Shown here piece by piece: positions 22,101 to 29,636 of a stretch of DNA of 64,000 bases. The translations under genes and the position numbers were made by a program. How positions within the stretch are numbered: the stretch's first letter is position 1; the number at the start of each line of letters is the position of its first letter. Source of the DNA: a virus; IMG/VR virus record IMGVR_UViG_3300044846_005433, positions 1 through 64,000 of that record. One strand, given 5' to 3'. The notes below the pieces were generated by a model. The model was not told the DNA's origin. It did no database searches and saw only the letters and a program-made list of their open reading frames with translations.

Positions 22101-23633
22101 CAGACTCAACTTGAAAAAGAAACAGATACTGTTAAGAAAACTAATCTTAGAAAAAAATTACAAGAAAAACAAGTTTCTCTTTCAGCTGCTCTTGAAAAGG
22201 ATAAGATAAAAAAGGCATTTGCATTAACTCCAGCAGCGTTGACTGCTTTATCTCAAGTCTCAGTTGATTTTAATCCATTTGCTTCTTGCTGTAAAAAGAA
22301 ACCATTTGAATTACCGACAGACTTAAGTCCAGCCCTTGCAATATTTTCAACTACACTAGGTTTACTTAATTCGTATGTTGACACAATGTCAGTTGCTGAC
22401 CTTAAAGCGATGTTTGGCGGAAAGACAAAAATATCAGCAAATGATATTACTGGTGCAATGCTAGGAATGGTCAAGAAAATTATTCCAATAAGCCTAGAGA
22501 TACCCCTGCCGGCACTAAACTTATTAACCTTTGCTACTTCTTTTGCTGCAGTTTTGGGAGGCCTGTTTGAACCCAAAGCACCTAATTTGGGCGCACAGCC
22601 TGCTCTTCCAACTAGTGTTACAATAGATTTAAACCTATTGAAAAAACCAATGATTGACTTGCTCATTAAGTTTCTAGCAAACTGTTTACCTGATGGTGCG
22701 CCTTCTCCAGCTGAACCTAAAGCAAGTTCTCCTGCAACTCTTGCTGGAAAAAATAATTTATTAGCTGCTGGTAAACAATCAGTAATTAGTAACTCAGTAA
22801 AAGCAGCAAAACTCGATCCTAATATTAAACTTGTAAATTGTGAGCCAGATACTTCGACCAAATCTGCAATATCTAGCGGACAGTATGATCCTGCAACAAA
22901 TTCTGGTCCGGCAACATCGAGTGGACTTTTAAATCCATATCAAAAACCAACGTCTTCACAGTTTAGTTCAAGCAATGTAGTAGTAGATTCACGCAAAGAT
23001 ATATTGCCTAATTTTCAGACCTTAGATATTGACTTTTTAAATATTAATCCTGGAGATATTCTTGTAATTATCAAAAACTTTATCGATCTTATTTTTGATA
23101 AGATTGAACGCCTACTTGAACCATTTTATACACTATTAAAAGTTGTAAAAGGACTAAAGGGGGTTAACTTAAACGTACTAGAAGCAGTTCAACATAAAGC
23201 TCCACCATATGGCCCAGCATCGGAAGCCATTCACCTAGCCATCACTAATCTTAAAAAACAGATCCCAAAATCGGCAACTGTAAAAATGATTAATACTAGT
23301 GCAGTTGAAGCGGCAGCTAAACAGTTAGAGACAATACTTTCTCCAGTTATGAGTACGCCATTGCCAGGGTTAATCGTTGCCGGCGCTGGTGCAGTAGATG
23401 TTATTTTACCAGCATTAAAAGTTCCTAGCATAGATGCTGCAACTGGTGCAATTGCGACAAAGGACGTTAAGGCCACTTCTCTTGCACTAAGATCGATACA
23501 CCCTCTTCTTGCACAAGACGATCTTCCTCCTTGGGAGAGGCTTACGGCTAAAAATCTACTGTTTCTCTTATTCGTAGACGAATTTGTTGCAAATGCTGCA
23601 GATAAAGTTGGATTTTTTAGATCATTTGTCTAA
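19122..23633 (+). CDS. Very large putative virion protein (tape-measure-like)
   Basis: This is a 1,503-residue protein. The start is a TTG at 19122, supported by the late-type element 22 nt upstream and the lack of an ATG at the N-terminus. Residues about 90-250 and about 460-530 and 730-1,060 are Ala/Lys/Glu-rich and helical, probably coiled coil (EEKLAELLDKGESVKDIID). Between them (about 610-670) lies a hydrophobic stretch with two membrane-like segments (PYPGGLIKIPLPIIWIPLVA; GSVVLFLTINGIFISPVVFF). Large size, long helices and buried hydrophobic helices are features of tape-measure or ejected proteins, but no family was recognised. It is the only large structural-type gene on the plus strand and stands apart from the late blocks. 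Confidence 0.5.
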   Translation: MSYSILDILINEVANALGITPDEVKNRFTQEQLNDLLNNSLCTPLGDTGVPFASTEIPCDDLAVPDLLPPIDVNVEVPKSDPTKVQKCIDNLEETNKIIEAQIELYNQHRILLDKLVEYRDNYAIIAIYYQERANEAARILGEFGPLITELRRLETLKASLATELSTRQTALTAAQNAYSQFSSTANQTAVLAAYNLVNDTKAAIDQNAKNIDTQNAKLTTEEQKFPIFSNQLYRDVLNNLNNSEYIAGYLKTLYDDIFTTSEINSISQQVEAYSEGVILRGFGDAPNNLTEVFQNRYVKLDLQIPTIDYIRTTKEKFNKENGESYQETLDYLIRKSPLLEKTSFFENTNNFILTNFPLENRGLPTGTIYQNYYNWFEDPVNRFFSLEERGLTTNIALVDPNLKGTGSETKKENNADYYIQNINTLQNFYNEFDSRFEIRKAEQRAKIIDTAQNAIRTTMKLIAKREITVILALSNVNKFLPAESATLETAIQKLNRENGEAIQKLADLDSEISRIKQRVSELKPDPAKIKTLLKTKSPECFDNIDKEVSDCSETKGLLGSDPFFTKTIGGVDPTLPNMNQMCYWIEFAKIATLVGLLPIPNATAPPQLRYWPVGLTIPYPGGLIKIPLPIIWIPLVAISTPLGSVVLFLTINGIFISPVVFFVSSTGFKQHILTVKGPSKQFGYTAEDASIKPGIQVPASLLAAKAKANRLLNAPNFGLSPEELIQQQRQQNILSAKEASANRTGNENQQAKVKREKANFEKAKDDRLKSGEEKLAELLDKGESVKDIIDDTKKSLLNRIDELGKPALSASNKLKDKIAARRAQLLEELKGALVEGDDAKIDGIRAKLGEEGVDMSAKIQAVKDDAMAYFNKLKFPKITIPKDTSTIDPKLNAIQELVLKVADFSSISGTQFFSKDDSKVQKLITRQIAKSKDKVKSAISSVAAIDGTIDLEKEPEKIKAALKKINKTLIDDLTGAGEVPSISGIQKEIKEVQTQLEKETDTVKKTNLRKKLQEKQVSLSAALEKDKIKKAFALTPAALTALSQVSVDFNPFASCCKKKPFELPTDLSPALAIFSTTLGLLNSYVDTMSVADLKAMFGGKTKISANDITGAMLGMVKKIIPISLEIPLPALNLLTFATSFAAVLGGLFEPKAPNLGAQPALPTSVTIDLNLLKKPMIDLLIKFLANCLPDGAPSPAEPKASSPATLAGKNNLLAAGKQSVISNSVKAAKLDPNIKLVNCEPDTSTKSAISSGQYDPATNSGPATSSGLLNPYQKPTSSQFSSSNVVVDSRKDILPNFQTLDIDFLNINPGDILVIIKNFIDLIFDKIERLLEPFYTLLKVVKGLKGVNLNVLEAVQHKAPPYGPASEAIHLAITNLKKQIPKSATVKMINTSAVEAAAKQLETILSPVMSTPLPGLIVAGAGAVDVILPALKVPSIDAATGAIATKDVKATSLALRSIHPLLAQDDLPPWERLTAKNLLFLLFVDEFVANAADKVGFFRSFV

Positions 23634-23680
23634 ACCATAATACTAAATAGTTGTATAATTTAATACTAAACGTACCTTAT

Positions 23681-24859
23681 ATGATTTCACCAAATTTCGA
23701 CGATTCAATTTTTCAGAACACTGGAAAGTACAACACATTAATTAAATTAACCGAGGAAGACAAAAAAAACAAAGTTAAAGTTTTTTGTAAAGAACCCTAT
23801 GCTCAAGCGTTATATGACGCAATGGTTGCATATGACAAGTCTTCAGGCATTACTAAATTTAGTAAAGACCTAACTGAAGGCCAAGTTTACAAAGTAAAAG
23901 CCAAAACGATCTCTGCGCAAGATCGCATGATCTATGCAGAAGAATCAAATTCAAAATGCATGGTCTCAATTCCATTTAGAGAATATTCTAAATCATTAGA
24001 AGATTTAGCAAAAGGACACGAAAAACTCGAGTTCCTTGTTACTCTATATAAAGTGACTCAACATGGAGAATTCTTAGCGTCTGAGAAGAAAGCCCTTTCT
24101 ATTTCATACAAACAGGAACTTTTCGATCACTTAAAAAACAATACATGGTTTGATGTAAAAATCACCAAATTAATTAAAGGTGGGTATCTTGCAATCTACA
24201 ATAAAGAAATTGAATGCTTTATTCCTGGGTCACATGCGGCAGCCAACGTAGTTCATAACTTTAGCGATCTTCTAGGAAAGACCCTTACTGTTATGGTAGA
24301 CAATTATGATGCAGCAAACAATCTTTTCATCTTATCATATAAGAAATACGTTACTGCATCTATGCCAATAATGATAAGTGAACTTCAATTTGACAAAGAG
24401 TATGTCGGCACATTAACTAACAGACCTTATGACTTTGGAGTATTTATTGAATTTGAAAACTATTACACTGGACTAGTACACAAGTCTGAATTTGAGAACT
24501 ATGACGAGGTTTGTAAGAAAATGAAGTCTGGAGATAAGCTTAATGTTTATGTTAAGGATGTTACCTCTAAAAACGGACAATACCGTATCGTGCTTACCCT
24601 AAATCCTGAACAAGTAAACAATGAGAAATTGCAATGGCAGACTCTTAGAAACAGAACCGAAAATCAAAGTTTTAGATACAGTATCAGTGAGGCCAATAAT
24701 TCAATCTCTATTGATATAGACGGAGAGAATTTTGAAGTTGCCTTAAAACGTAAGGATCTTGAAAGAAACCTTAATAAGTATCCACTTGTTAAAGTATTTA
24801 AAGTTGATCCAATTAACAAACGTCTTAAGTTTGAATTCGTTGAGGAAAATATTAATTAA
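23681..24859 (+). CDS. S1-domain RNA-binding protein (ribosomal protein S1-like)
   Basis: I choose ATG 23681 (392 residues). An in-frame TTG at 23651 would add ten residues. Two S1 (OB-fold) domains are clear: residues about 153-225 (WFDVKITKLIKGGYLAIYN...IPGSHA) and about 240-310 (YVGTLTNRPYDFGVFIEFEN...GLVHKSEF). An N-terminal segment (about 60-135, LTEGQVYKVKAKTI) looks like a third, degenerate one. The rest is a novel C-terminal extension. In bacteria S1 delivers mRNA to the 30S subunit, so this protein may favour phage mRNAs or act in RNA decay. It stands alone between the giant virion gene and nrdB. Confidence 0.75.
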   Translation: MISPNFDDSIFQNTGKYNTLIKLTEEDKKNKVKVFCKEPYAQALYDAMVAYDKSSGITKFSKDLTEGQVYKVKAKTISAQDRMIYAEESNSKCMVSIPFREYSKSLEDLAKGHEKLEFLVTLYKVTQHGEFLASEKKALSISYKQELFDHLKNNTWFDVKITKLIKGGYLAIYNKEIECFIPGSHAAANVVHNFSDLLGKTLTVMVDNYDAANNLFILSYKKYVTASMPIMISELQFDKEYVGTLTNRPYDFGVFIEFENYYTGLVHKSEFENYDEVCKKMKSGDKLNVYVKDVTSKNGQYRIVLTLNPEQVNNEKLQWQTLRNRTENQSFRYSISEANNSISIDIDGENFEVALKRKDLERNLNKYPLVKVFKVDPINKRLKFEFVEENIN

Positions 24860-24893
24860 TTTTTTCCAAATCAACTCATCAAAAGTCGGTTCA

Positions 24894-24905
24894 GAATAAA
24901 TAATA
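24894..24905 (+). promoter_or_regulatory. Late-type element upstream of nrdB
   Basis: GAATAAATAATA matches the late element core, but the nearest plausible start codon (nrdB, 25007) is about 100 nt away. It may drive a leader transcript or be fortuitous. Confidence 0.3.
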
Positions 24906-25006
24906 CTGAATGGTCTTTCAAAACTCCTAAATACGCTTTAATAATAAAAAGTTAGTTATTAGTGATGCTAATGATAGGCTCAGTTTGTCTAAAATAAGTA
25001 GAAATA

Positions 25007-26017
25007 ATGGTAAATAGCACACTTTTTAAAGAAAGAATAGAATATAAGCCCTTTGAGTATCCAGTTTACTACAATGAGGGCTGGTTAAAACAAGCACAAG
25101 CATTTTGGTTACACACCGAGATTTCAATGCAAGGCGACGTAAAGGACTGGAATGAAAATTTAACAAATTCTGAAAAAAACCTAGTTGGAAATATTTTGCT
25201 AGGTTTTGCACAAACTGAATGCGCGGTCTCAGACTACTGGACTGGAATGGTAACTAAATGGTTCCCAAAACACGAAATCAAGCAAATGGCTATAATGTTT
25301 GGCTCTCAGGAAACAATTCATGCCACTGCCTACTCTTATTTGAATGAAACACTAGGCCTTGAAGATTTTAAGGCCTTTTTACATGAACCGGCAACTGCAG
25401 CTAAATTTGAATTTTTAGTAGAAACCAAAGCTGAATATACTCATGAAGACTTATTAAATTCTGCAGATGTTCGTAAGGACGTTGCTCGTTCGCTTGCAAT
25501 CTTTTCGGCTTTTGCAGAAGGAGTTTCTCTCTATTCTTCATTTGCTGTGCTGTATTCATTCCAGATGCGCAATTTTCTTAAAGGAATTGGTCAACAGATG
25601 AAATGGTCAGTGCGTGATGAATCTTTACATTCTAAAATGGGATGCCAATTATTTAGACACATGTGCGAAGAATATCCTGAATTAAAGGATGCAGTTCAGG
25701 TGATGGTAGAAGAAGCAGCAAATCTTATGGTTGAGATGGAGCTTAAATTTATTGATAAAATGTTTGAAATGGGAGACCTTGAAAACTTAAAGGCAGTCGA
25801 TTTGAAAGAGTTTATCAAAAAAAGAGCAAACGAAAAACTTAACGAATTAGGATATGAATCTATTTTTCACTATGACGACGAAAAAGCATCAAATTTAGAT
25901 TGGTTCTATCATCTAACTGGTGGAACTACTTGGACCGACTTTTTTGCAATTAGATCTACTGATTATTCTAAATCTGGAGAGTCAGAAAATTGGGATGAAG
26001 ACCATTTATTTTCATAG
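25007..26017 (+). CDS. nrdB: Class I ribonucleotide reductase, beta subunit
   Basis: This 336-residue protein is the radical-generating subunit that works with NrdA to make dNDPs. The dimetal ligands fit the E. coli pattern in spacing: Glu71 (position of D84), Glu102 and His105 (E115/H118), Glu171 (E204), Glu205 and His208 (E238/H241). The radical tyrosine is Tyr109 (Y122) in ETIHATAY. Glu replaces the usual Asp in the first ligand, a change also known in some NrdB subclasses. There is no N-terminal ATP cone. It lies 42 nt before nrdA and the two are presumably co-transcribed, in the order B then A. Confidence 0.93.
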   Translation: MVNSTLFKERIEYKPFEYPVYYNEGWLKQAQAFWLHTEISMQGDVKDWNENLTNSEKNLVGNILLGFAQTECAVSDYWTGMVTKWFPKHEIKQMAIMFGSQETIHATAYSYLNETLGLEDFKAFLHEPATAAKFEFLVETKAEYTHEDLLNSADVRKDVARSLAIFSAFAEGVSLYSSFAVLYSFQMRNFLKGIGQQMKWSVRDESLHSKMGCQLFRHMCEEYPELKDAVQVMVEEAANLMVEMELKFIDKMFEMGDLENLKAVDLKEFIKKRANEKLNELGYESIFHYDDEKASNLDWFYHLTGGTTWTDFFAIRSTDYSKSGESENWDEDHLFS

Positions 26018-26059
26018 TAAATTGTTTTATCACTTAACTATAGATAAAAAAATAATATA

Positions 26060-27865
26060 ATGGAAGAAACTGAAATAAATCATGGAGCAGAATTTGGTTG
26101 GGAAATAGGTGTACACTTTCCGATTTGGGCAAATACTGAAGTGTACGTAAAAACTGTATCAAAAGGATATCTCTTAAAGGGAGAAACTCCAAAGGACGCC
26201 TATTGGCGAGTATCAACAACTGTTGCTAAGAGATTAGGCAAACCAGAAATGGCTAGTAAATTTTTTGATTATATTTTTAGAGGGTGGTTAAATTTAGCTA
26301 CTCCAGTATTTTCAAACACTGGAACTGAGAGAGGTCTTCCTATTTCTTGTTTTGGAATCGATGTTGCAGATTCAATTGCAGATATTGGCGGTAAAAACTT
26401 AGAGATGATGCTTCTTGCTAAACATGGAGGTGGCGTAGGAATCGGAGTAAATCAAATTCGACCTGCTGGATCAAAAATATCACAAAATGGTACGTCAGAT
26501 GGAGTAGTTCCTTTCTGTAAAATCTACGATTCCGCCGTCCTGGCTACTAACCAAGGCAGCGTTCGTCGCGGTGCAGCTTCAGTAAATATTGATATTGAAC
26601 ATGGAGATTTTTGGGATTGGATAGAGATCAGAGAGCCGAAAGGTGATGTAAATCGTCAATGTTTAAATGTTCATCAATGTGTTGTCGTATCAGATACTTT
26701 CATGGATAAACTTGAACAAGGAGATAAAGATGCACGTAAACGTTGGACCGCTGTCCTGAGAAAACGTAAGTCCACTGGCGAGCCTTATATCATGTATAAA
26801 GGAAATATTAATCGTCAAAATCCAGAGGCCTACAAGAAAAATGGGTTAAAGGTGTACATGACAAATATCTGTTCTGAAATAACTCTTCATACTGATGAAA
26901 ACCACTCATTTGTATGTTGTCTCTCTTCCCTAAATCTTGCAAAATACGATGAATGGAAAGATACTGACTTGATCTATACTGCAACGTGGTTCTTAGATGG
27001 AGTTCTTGAAGAGTTTATCCAACGTGCTAAATATATGAGAGGTTTTGAAAACTCTATTCGTTCTGCTGAAAAAGGTAGAGCTTTAGGTTTAGGCGTTTTA
27101 GGATGGCATACTTATTTACAAGACAAGAATATTCCATTTGATTCGATGCCAGCTCAATTTGAGACCAGAAAAATATTTTCGCAATTAAAAATTGAAAGCG
27201 AGCGTGCTAGCCGCGATATGGCTAGAGAATATGGAGAGCCGCTATGGTGTTCTGGTACAGGTATGAGAAATACTCACCTTCGTGCAATAGCGCCAACTGT
27301 TTCTAATTCAAAACTTTCAGGTAATGTATCTGCTGGTATTGAACCTTGGGCAGCTAATGTATTTACTGAACAGACAGCCAAGGGTACATTTATTCGTAAG
27401 AATCCTACTTTAGAAAAGGCTCTTGAAAAAATAGGGCATAATACTAAAGAAGCTTGGGACCAAATCTTAGCAGACGGAGGATCTGTGCAGGGTCTTGCTG
27501 TTATGGATAACTATCGAGTAAAATTAGGAGAAGCGACTAACCCAATTACTTTAAACAAATTTTCAAAGCTTCCTGAACACGAACAAACCTTGTATATTCC
27601 TCTAAAGGACGTATATTTAACATTTAAGGAAATTAATCAACTTGAACTGGTTCGTCAAGCCGGAATCAGACAACAATATATTGACCAAGCAGTATCACTT
27701 AATCTTGCTTTCCCTACTGAAGCTGAACCTAAATTTATCAATCAGGTTCATCTAGAAGCATATCAAGCCGGAGTTAAAACTCTCTATTATATGAGAACAG
27801 AATCTGTGCTTCGTGGAGATATTGCAGCTAGAGCAACCCAAGATTGCCTTGCATGTGACGGATAA
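26060..27865 (+). CDS. nrdA: Class I ribonucleotide reductase, alpha subunit
   Basis: This 601-residue catalytic subunit contains the thiyl-radical site NICSEI (Cys271), the redox pair Cys97 (ISCFG) and Cys286/287 region (CCLSSLNL), the radical-transfer Tyr pair in LYYMRTES, and the C-terminal shuttle cysteines Cys596/Cys599 in CLACDG. It is much shorter than E. coli NrdA (761 residues) and lacks the N-terminal ATP-cone, so dATP overall-activity inhibition is probably absent while substrate-specificity control is retained. This suits high dNTP demand during phage replication. A strong terminator follows. Confidence 0.94.
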   Translation: MEETEINHGAEFGWEIGVHFPIWANTEVYVKTVSKGYLLKGETPKDAYWRVSTTVAKRLGKPEMASKFFDYIFRGWLNLATPVFSNTGTERGLPISCFGIDVADSIADIGGKNLEMMLLAKHGGGVGIGVNQIRPAGSKISQNGTSDGVVPFCKIYDSAVLATNQGSVRRGAASVNIDIEHGDFWDWIEIREPKGDVNRQCLNVHQCVVVSDTFMDKLEQGDKDARKRWTAVLRKRKSTGEPYIMYKGNINRQNPEAYKKNGLKVYMTNICSEITLHTDENHSFVCCLSSLNLAKYDEWKDTDLIYTATWFLDGVLEEFIQRAKYMRGFENSIRSAEKGRALGLGVLGWHTYLQDKNIPFDSMPAQFETRKIFSQLKIESERASRDMAREYGEPLWCSGTGMRNTHLRAIAPTVSNSKLSGNVSAGIEPWAANVFTEQTAKGTFIRKNPTLEKALEKIGHNTKEAWDQILADGGSVQGLAVMDNYRVKLGEATNPITLNKFSKLPEHEQTLYIPLKDVYLTFKEINQLELVRQAGIRQQYIDQAVSLNLAFPTEAEPKFINQVHLEAYQAGVKTLYYMRTESVLRGDIAARATQDCLACDG

Positions 27866-27890
27866 CCTTTACCTAAACTACTACTTAGAT

Positions 27891-27920
27891 AAGCAGCAAT
27901 ATTCGTATTGCTGCTTTTTT
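27891..27920 (+). terminator. Intrinsic terminator after nrdA with TTCG tetraloop
   Basis: An 11-bp perfect stem AAGCAGCAATA / TATTGCTGCTT closed by a TTCG loop and followed by T residues. It ends the nrdB-nrdA unit. Confidence 0.88.
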
Positions 27921-27925
27921 GTTTA

Positions 27926-27937
27926 GATAAATAATAC
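27926..27937 (+). promoter_or_regulatory. Putative late promoter element
   Basis: GATAAATAATAC lies right after the nrdA terminator and ends 23 nt before the ATG at 27961. It matches the minus-strand virion gene elements and suggests that the next two genes are expressed late. Confidence 0.5.
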
Positions 27938-27960
27938 AGACTAAATAGTAATCATCTAAT

Positions 27961-28458
27961 ATGAAAAAACACATAAAACCATACTCAGCATTTGTTCTTG
28001 AACAAGACATGGGCCTAGGCGTGCCTGCTCCAGGCATGCCAGCCGCAGGTGCAGTAAAAAAGGAAAAACCTTTACTTTTCATCTTTATTGATGATTTAGA
28101 AACAGACGGTACCCATATGCGTCGTTATCCAGATGGAAGCAAATCAATTGATTTTCCTTCATATTCAGTTACCCCTACTGAGATCACCGATTGGGCAAAG
28201 AAAAATATCCTAGTCAACGATAACAATAAACTAACTGATACCGTCTTAGATCTTCGCAGAAAGAATTTAGTTAATATTGTCAAAGGTGATAAAGTAAATA
28301 TCTCAGACGAAGATATTCCATTTATTGAAAAACTAAGACAAGCATTATCTACTGATATTTTCGGTAAAAGAGAGCCAGACGTAAATGTAATTTTCACAAA
28401 AGGCGGACTTCCGACAACTGAAGAAATAAGTGTTACTTTCATAAAATATAAAAAGTAA
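27961..28458 (+). CDS. Putative capsid-targeted protein, unknown function
   Basis: This 165-residue protein starts MKKHIKPYSAFVLEQDMG. The segment KPYSAFVLEQ resembles the T4 capsid-targeting sequence of internal proteins (MKTYQEFIAE) and ends in V-L-E, a plausible prohead-protease site. A Pro/Gly/Ala-rich linker follows (GVPAPGMPAAGAV), then a compact domain with KPLLFIFIDDLETDG and a mixed alpha/beta C-terminus. It is preceded by a late promoter-like element and overlaps the next tagged gene by one base. The enzymatic role of the main domain is not recognised. Confidence 0.5.
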   Translation: MKKHIKPYSAFVLEQDMGLGVPAPGMPAAGAVKKEKPLLFIFIDDLETDGTHMRRYPDGSKSIDFPSYSVTPTEITDWAKKNILVNDNNKLTDTVLDLRRKNLVNIVKGDKVNISDEDIPFIEKLRQALSTDIFGKREPDVNVIFTKGGLPTTEEISVTFIKYKK

Positions 28459-29207
28459 TGTTAAAGTCATTTTCCCAATTTATTAACGAATCCGAAAATA
28501 CTCGAGAAGATTTTATTAAGGACCTTGCTCTAAAACTTTCACAAAAGATTCGTGCAACTAGATCTGCTGAATCTGAAGACTATGAAACAGCTAGCGGAAT
28601 GGAGTTTAAAGAACCATTTGAATTTGATTTAACACTTGAATTTAGAAGAGATTCTAGATTTGAACCTAAGGTAGATTCTCATTTTCATGGATTACCATGG
28701 GAAAATATTAATTACGGAAAGGACGGTTATGCAATTGATGCAAATACCATAGTAAATAATAGAGGACTATCGATTCCTAAGATTATAATTACAGTAGTCC
28801 TTAATCCAAATGAAGAACCTCATCTATATAGTAAATTATATGCACGAATCGTTGACATTTTAACACACGAATTAAACCACGTAGAACAAATAGGTTTAGA
28901 AACGGACCCATTTACTGAAAATCCATCGTCTAAAGAAGAACGTGAAGCGGCAAAGAGAAACTTTAAGTACTTTTTAATGAAAGACGAAATGGAATCGATG
29001 ATCGAGGGTATGGAAGCTAGATCCAAGGTGCTAGATATTCCACTAGACTATGTTTTTACTGATTACTTAAGTACATTTGTTCAATCTAAGTACATTACAC
29101 CAGAAGAATACTCTCAAGTTATGCAGCAATGGGTAAAATATGCGCTGGAGAGATACCCAGATACCTCTTTTTCTAAAAATGTTGATAAAATAGTGAATTC
29201 GATATAA
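28458..29207 (+). CDS. HExxH zinc metallopeptidase with capsid-targeting-like N-terminus
   Basis: This 249-residue protein has the zincin motif HELNHVEQ (His137, Glu138, His141) in a helix after a beta strand (IIITVVLNPNE). The further-downstream Glu residues in KDEMESMIEGMEARS could supply the third ligand. The N-terminus MLKSFSQFINESENT closely parallels the T4 internal-protein tag MKTYQEFIAEA, including a possible cleavage after I-N-E. Together these suggest a peptidase packaged in the head and delivered with the DNA, or one acting in head maturation. The fold family is not identified. It is coupled to the upstream tagged gene. Confidence 0.6.
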   Translation: MLKSFSQFINESENTREDFIKDLALKLSQKIRATRSAESEDYETASGMEFKEPFEFDLTLEFRRDSRFEPKVDSHFHGLPWENINYGKDGYAIDANTIVNNRGLSIPKIIITVVLNPNEEPHLYSKLYARIVDILTHELNHVEQIGLETDPFTENPSSKEEREAAKRNFKYFLMKDEMESMIEGMEARSKVLDIPLDYVFTDYLSTFVQSKYITPEEYSQVMQQWVKYALERYPDTSFSKNVDKIVNSI

Positions 29208-29225
29208 AACTTACCAATTTTTGCA

Positions 29226-29234
29226 AGTATAATA
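29226..29234 (+). promoter_or_regulatory. Putative early/middle promoter element AGTATAATA
   Basis: AGTATAATA, containing a perfect TATAAT, ends 17 nt before the H1-like gene start. Same class as the elements before uvsE and the dUTPase gene. Confidence 0.45.
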
Positions 29235-29251
29235 TATCAAAAATTATCAAC

Positions 29252-29524
29252 ATGAATCAATTTGAAAAACTTAAGGAAGAAGTAGCAGCAACACAAGCAG
29301 CGATCTTTGATCCAATTAATGCACTTCTTGCTTCAGCGGAAGAAGATGCTCAAAAGTACTATGGCAAAGGCGTTCGTAGCGCTGGAAATCGTCTTAAGAA
29401 GAAAATGCAAGAGATCAGAAAAACAATTAAACATCCTGCAGTTAAGACTCAGATGACTGGAATCCAAAATTCTGCAAAAGACTTACGCCAAACTTTAGTT
29501 GAAGAAAGTAAAGTTAAAGCATAA
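29252..29524 (+). CDS. Histone H1/Hc1-like DNA-binding protein
   Basis: This 90-residue basic protein has the core LLASAEEDAQKYYGKGVRSAGNR followed by LKKKMQEIRKTIK. Short Hc1-type H1-like proteins of Bacteroidota share the pattern D-A-x-K-[FY]-Y-x-K-G-x-x-[SA]-A-G-x-R and then a Lys/Arg helix. It is somewhat longer than those (about 60 residues), with an extra C-terminal helix. It could condense or coat phage or host DNA. It has its own promoter element and terminator, which implies separate and possibly strong expression. This gene is the best single clue to the host phylum. Confidence 0.72.
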   Translation: MNQFEKLKEEVAATQAAIFDPINALLASAEEDAQKYYGKGVRSAGNRLKKKMQEIRKTIKHPAVKTQMTGIQNSAKDLRQTLVEESKVKA

Positions 29525-29548
29525 TCTTCATCTTATACAAAATTCTTA

Positions 29549-29575
29549 AAATGCCTCTTTTTGAGGCATTTTTTG
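29549..29575 (+). terminator. Intrinsic terminator after the H1-like gene
   Basis: A 9-10-bp stem AAATGCCTC / GAGGCATTT with a T-rich loop and a long T run. Confidence 0.85.
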
Positions 29576-29636
29576 TTTTTTCTTAAAACTTTATTAAAAC
29601 CGCTAGTAAAAGAACTTACAAATAATAACTTACATT

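Noticed and set aside
24860-25006. Possible tRNA or small RNA before nrdB
   Set aside because: No cloverleaf or T-loop consensus could be found. Only a late-type element and a short ATTAG/CTAAT hairpin are visible.
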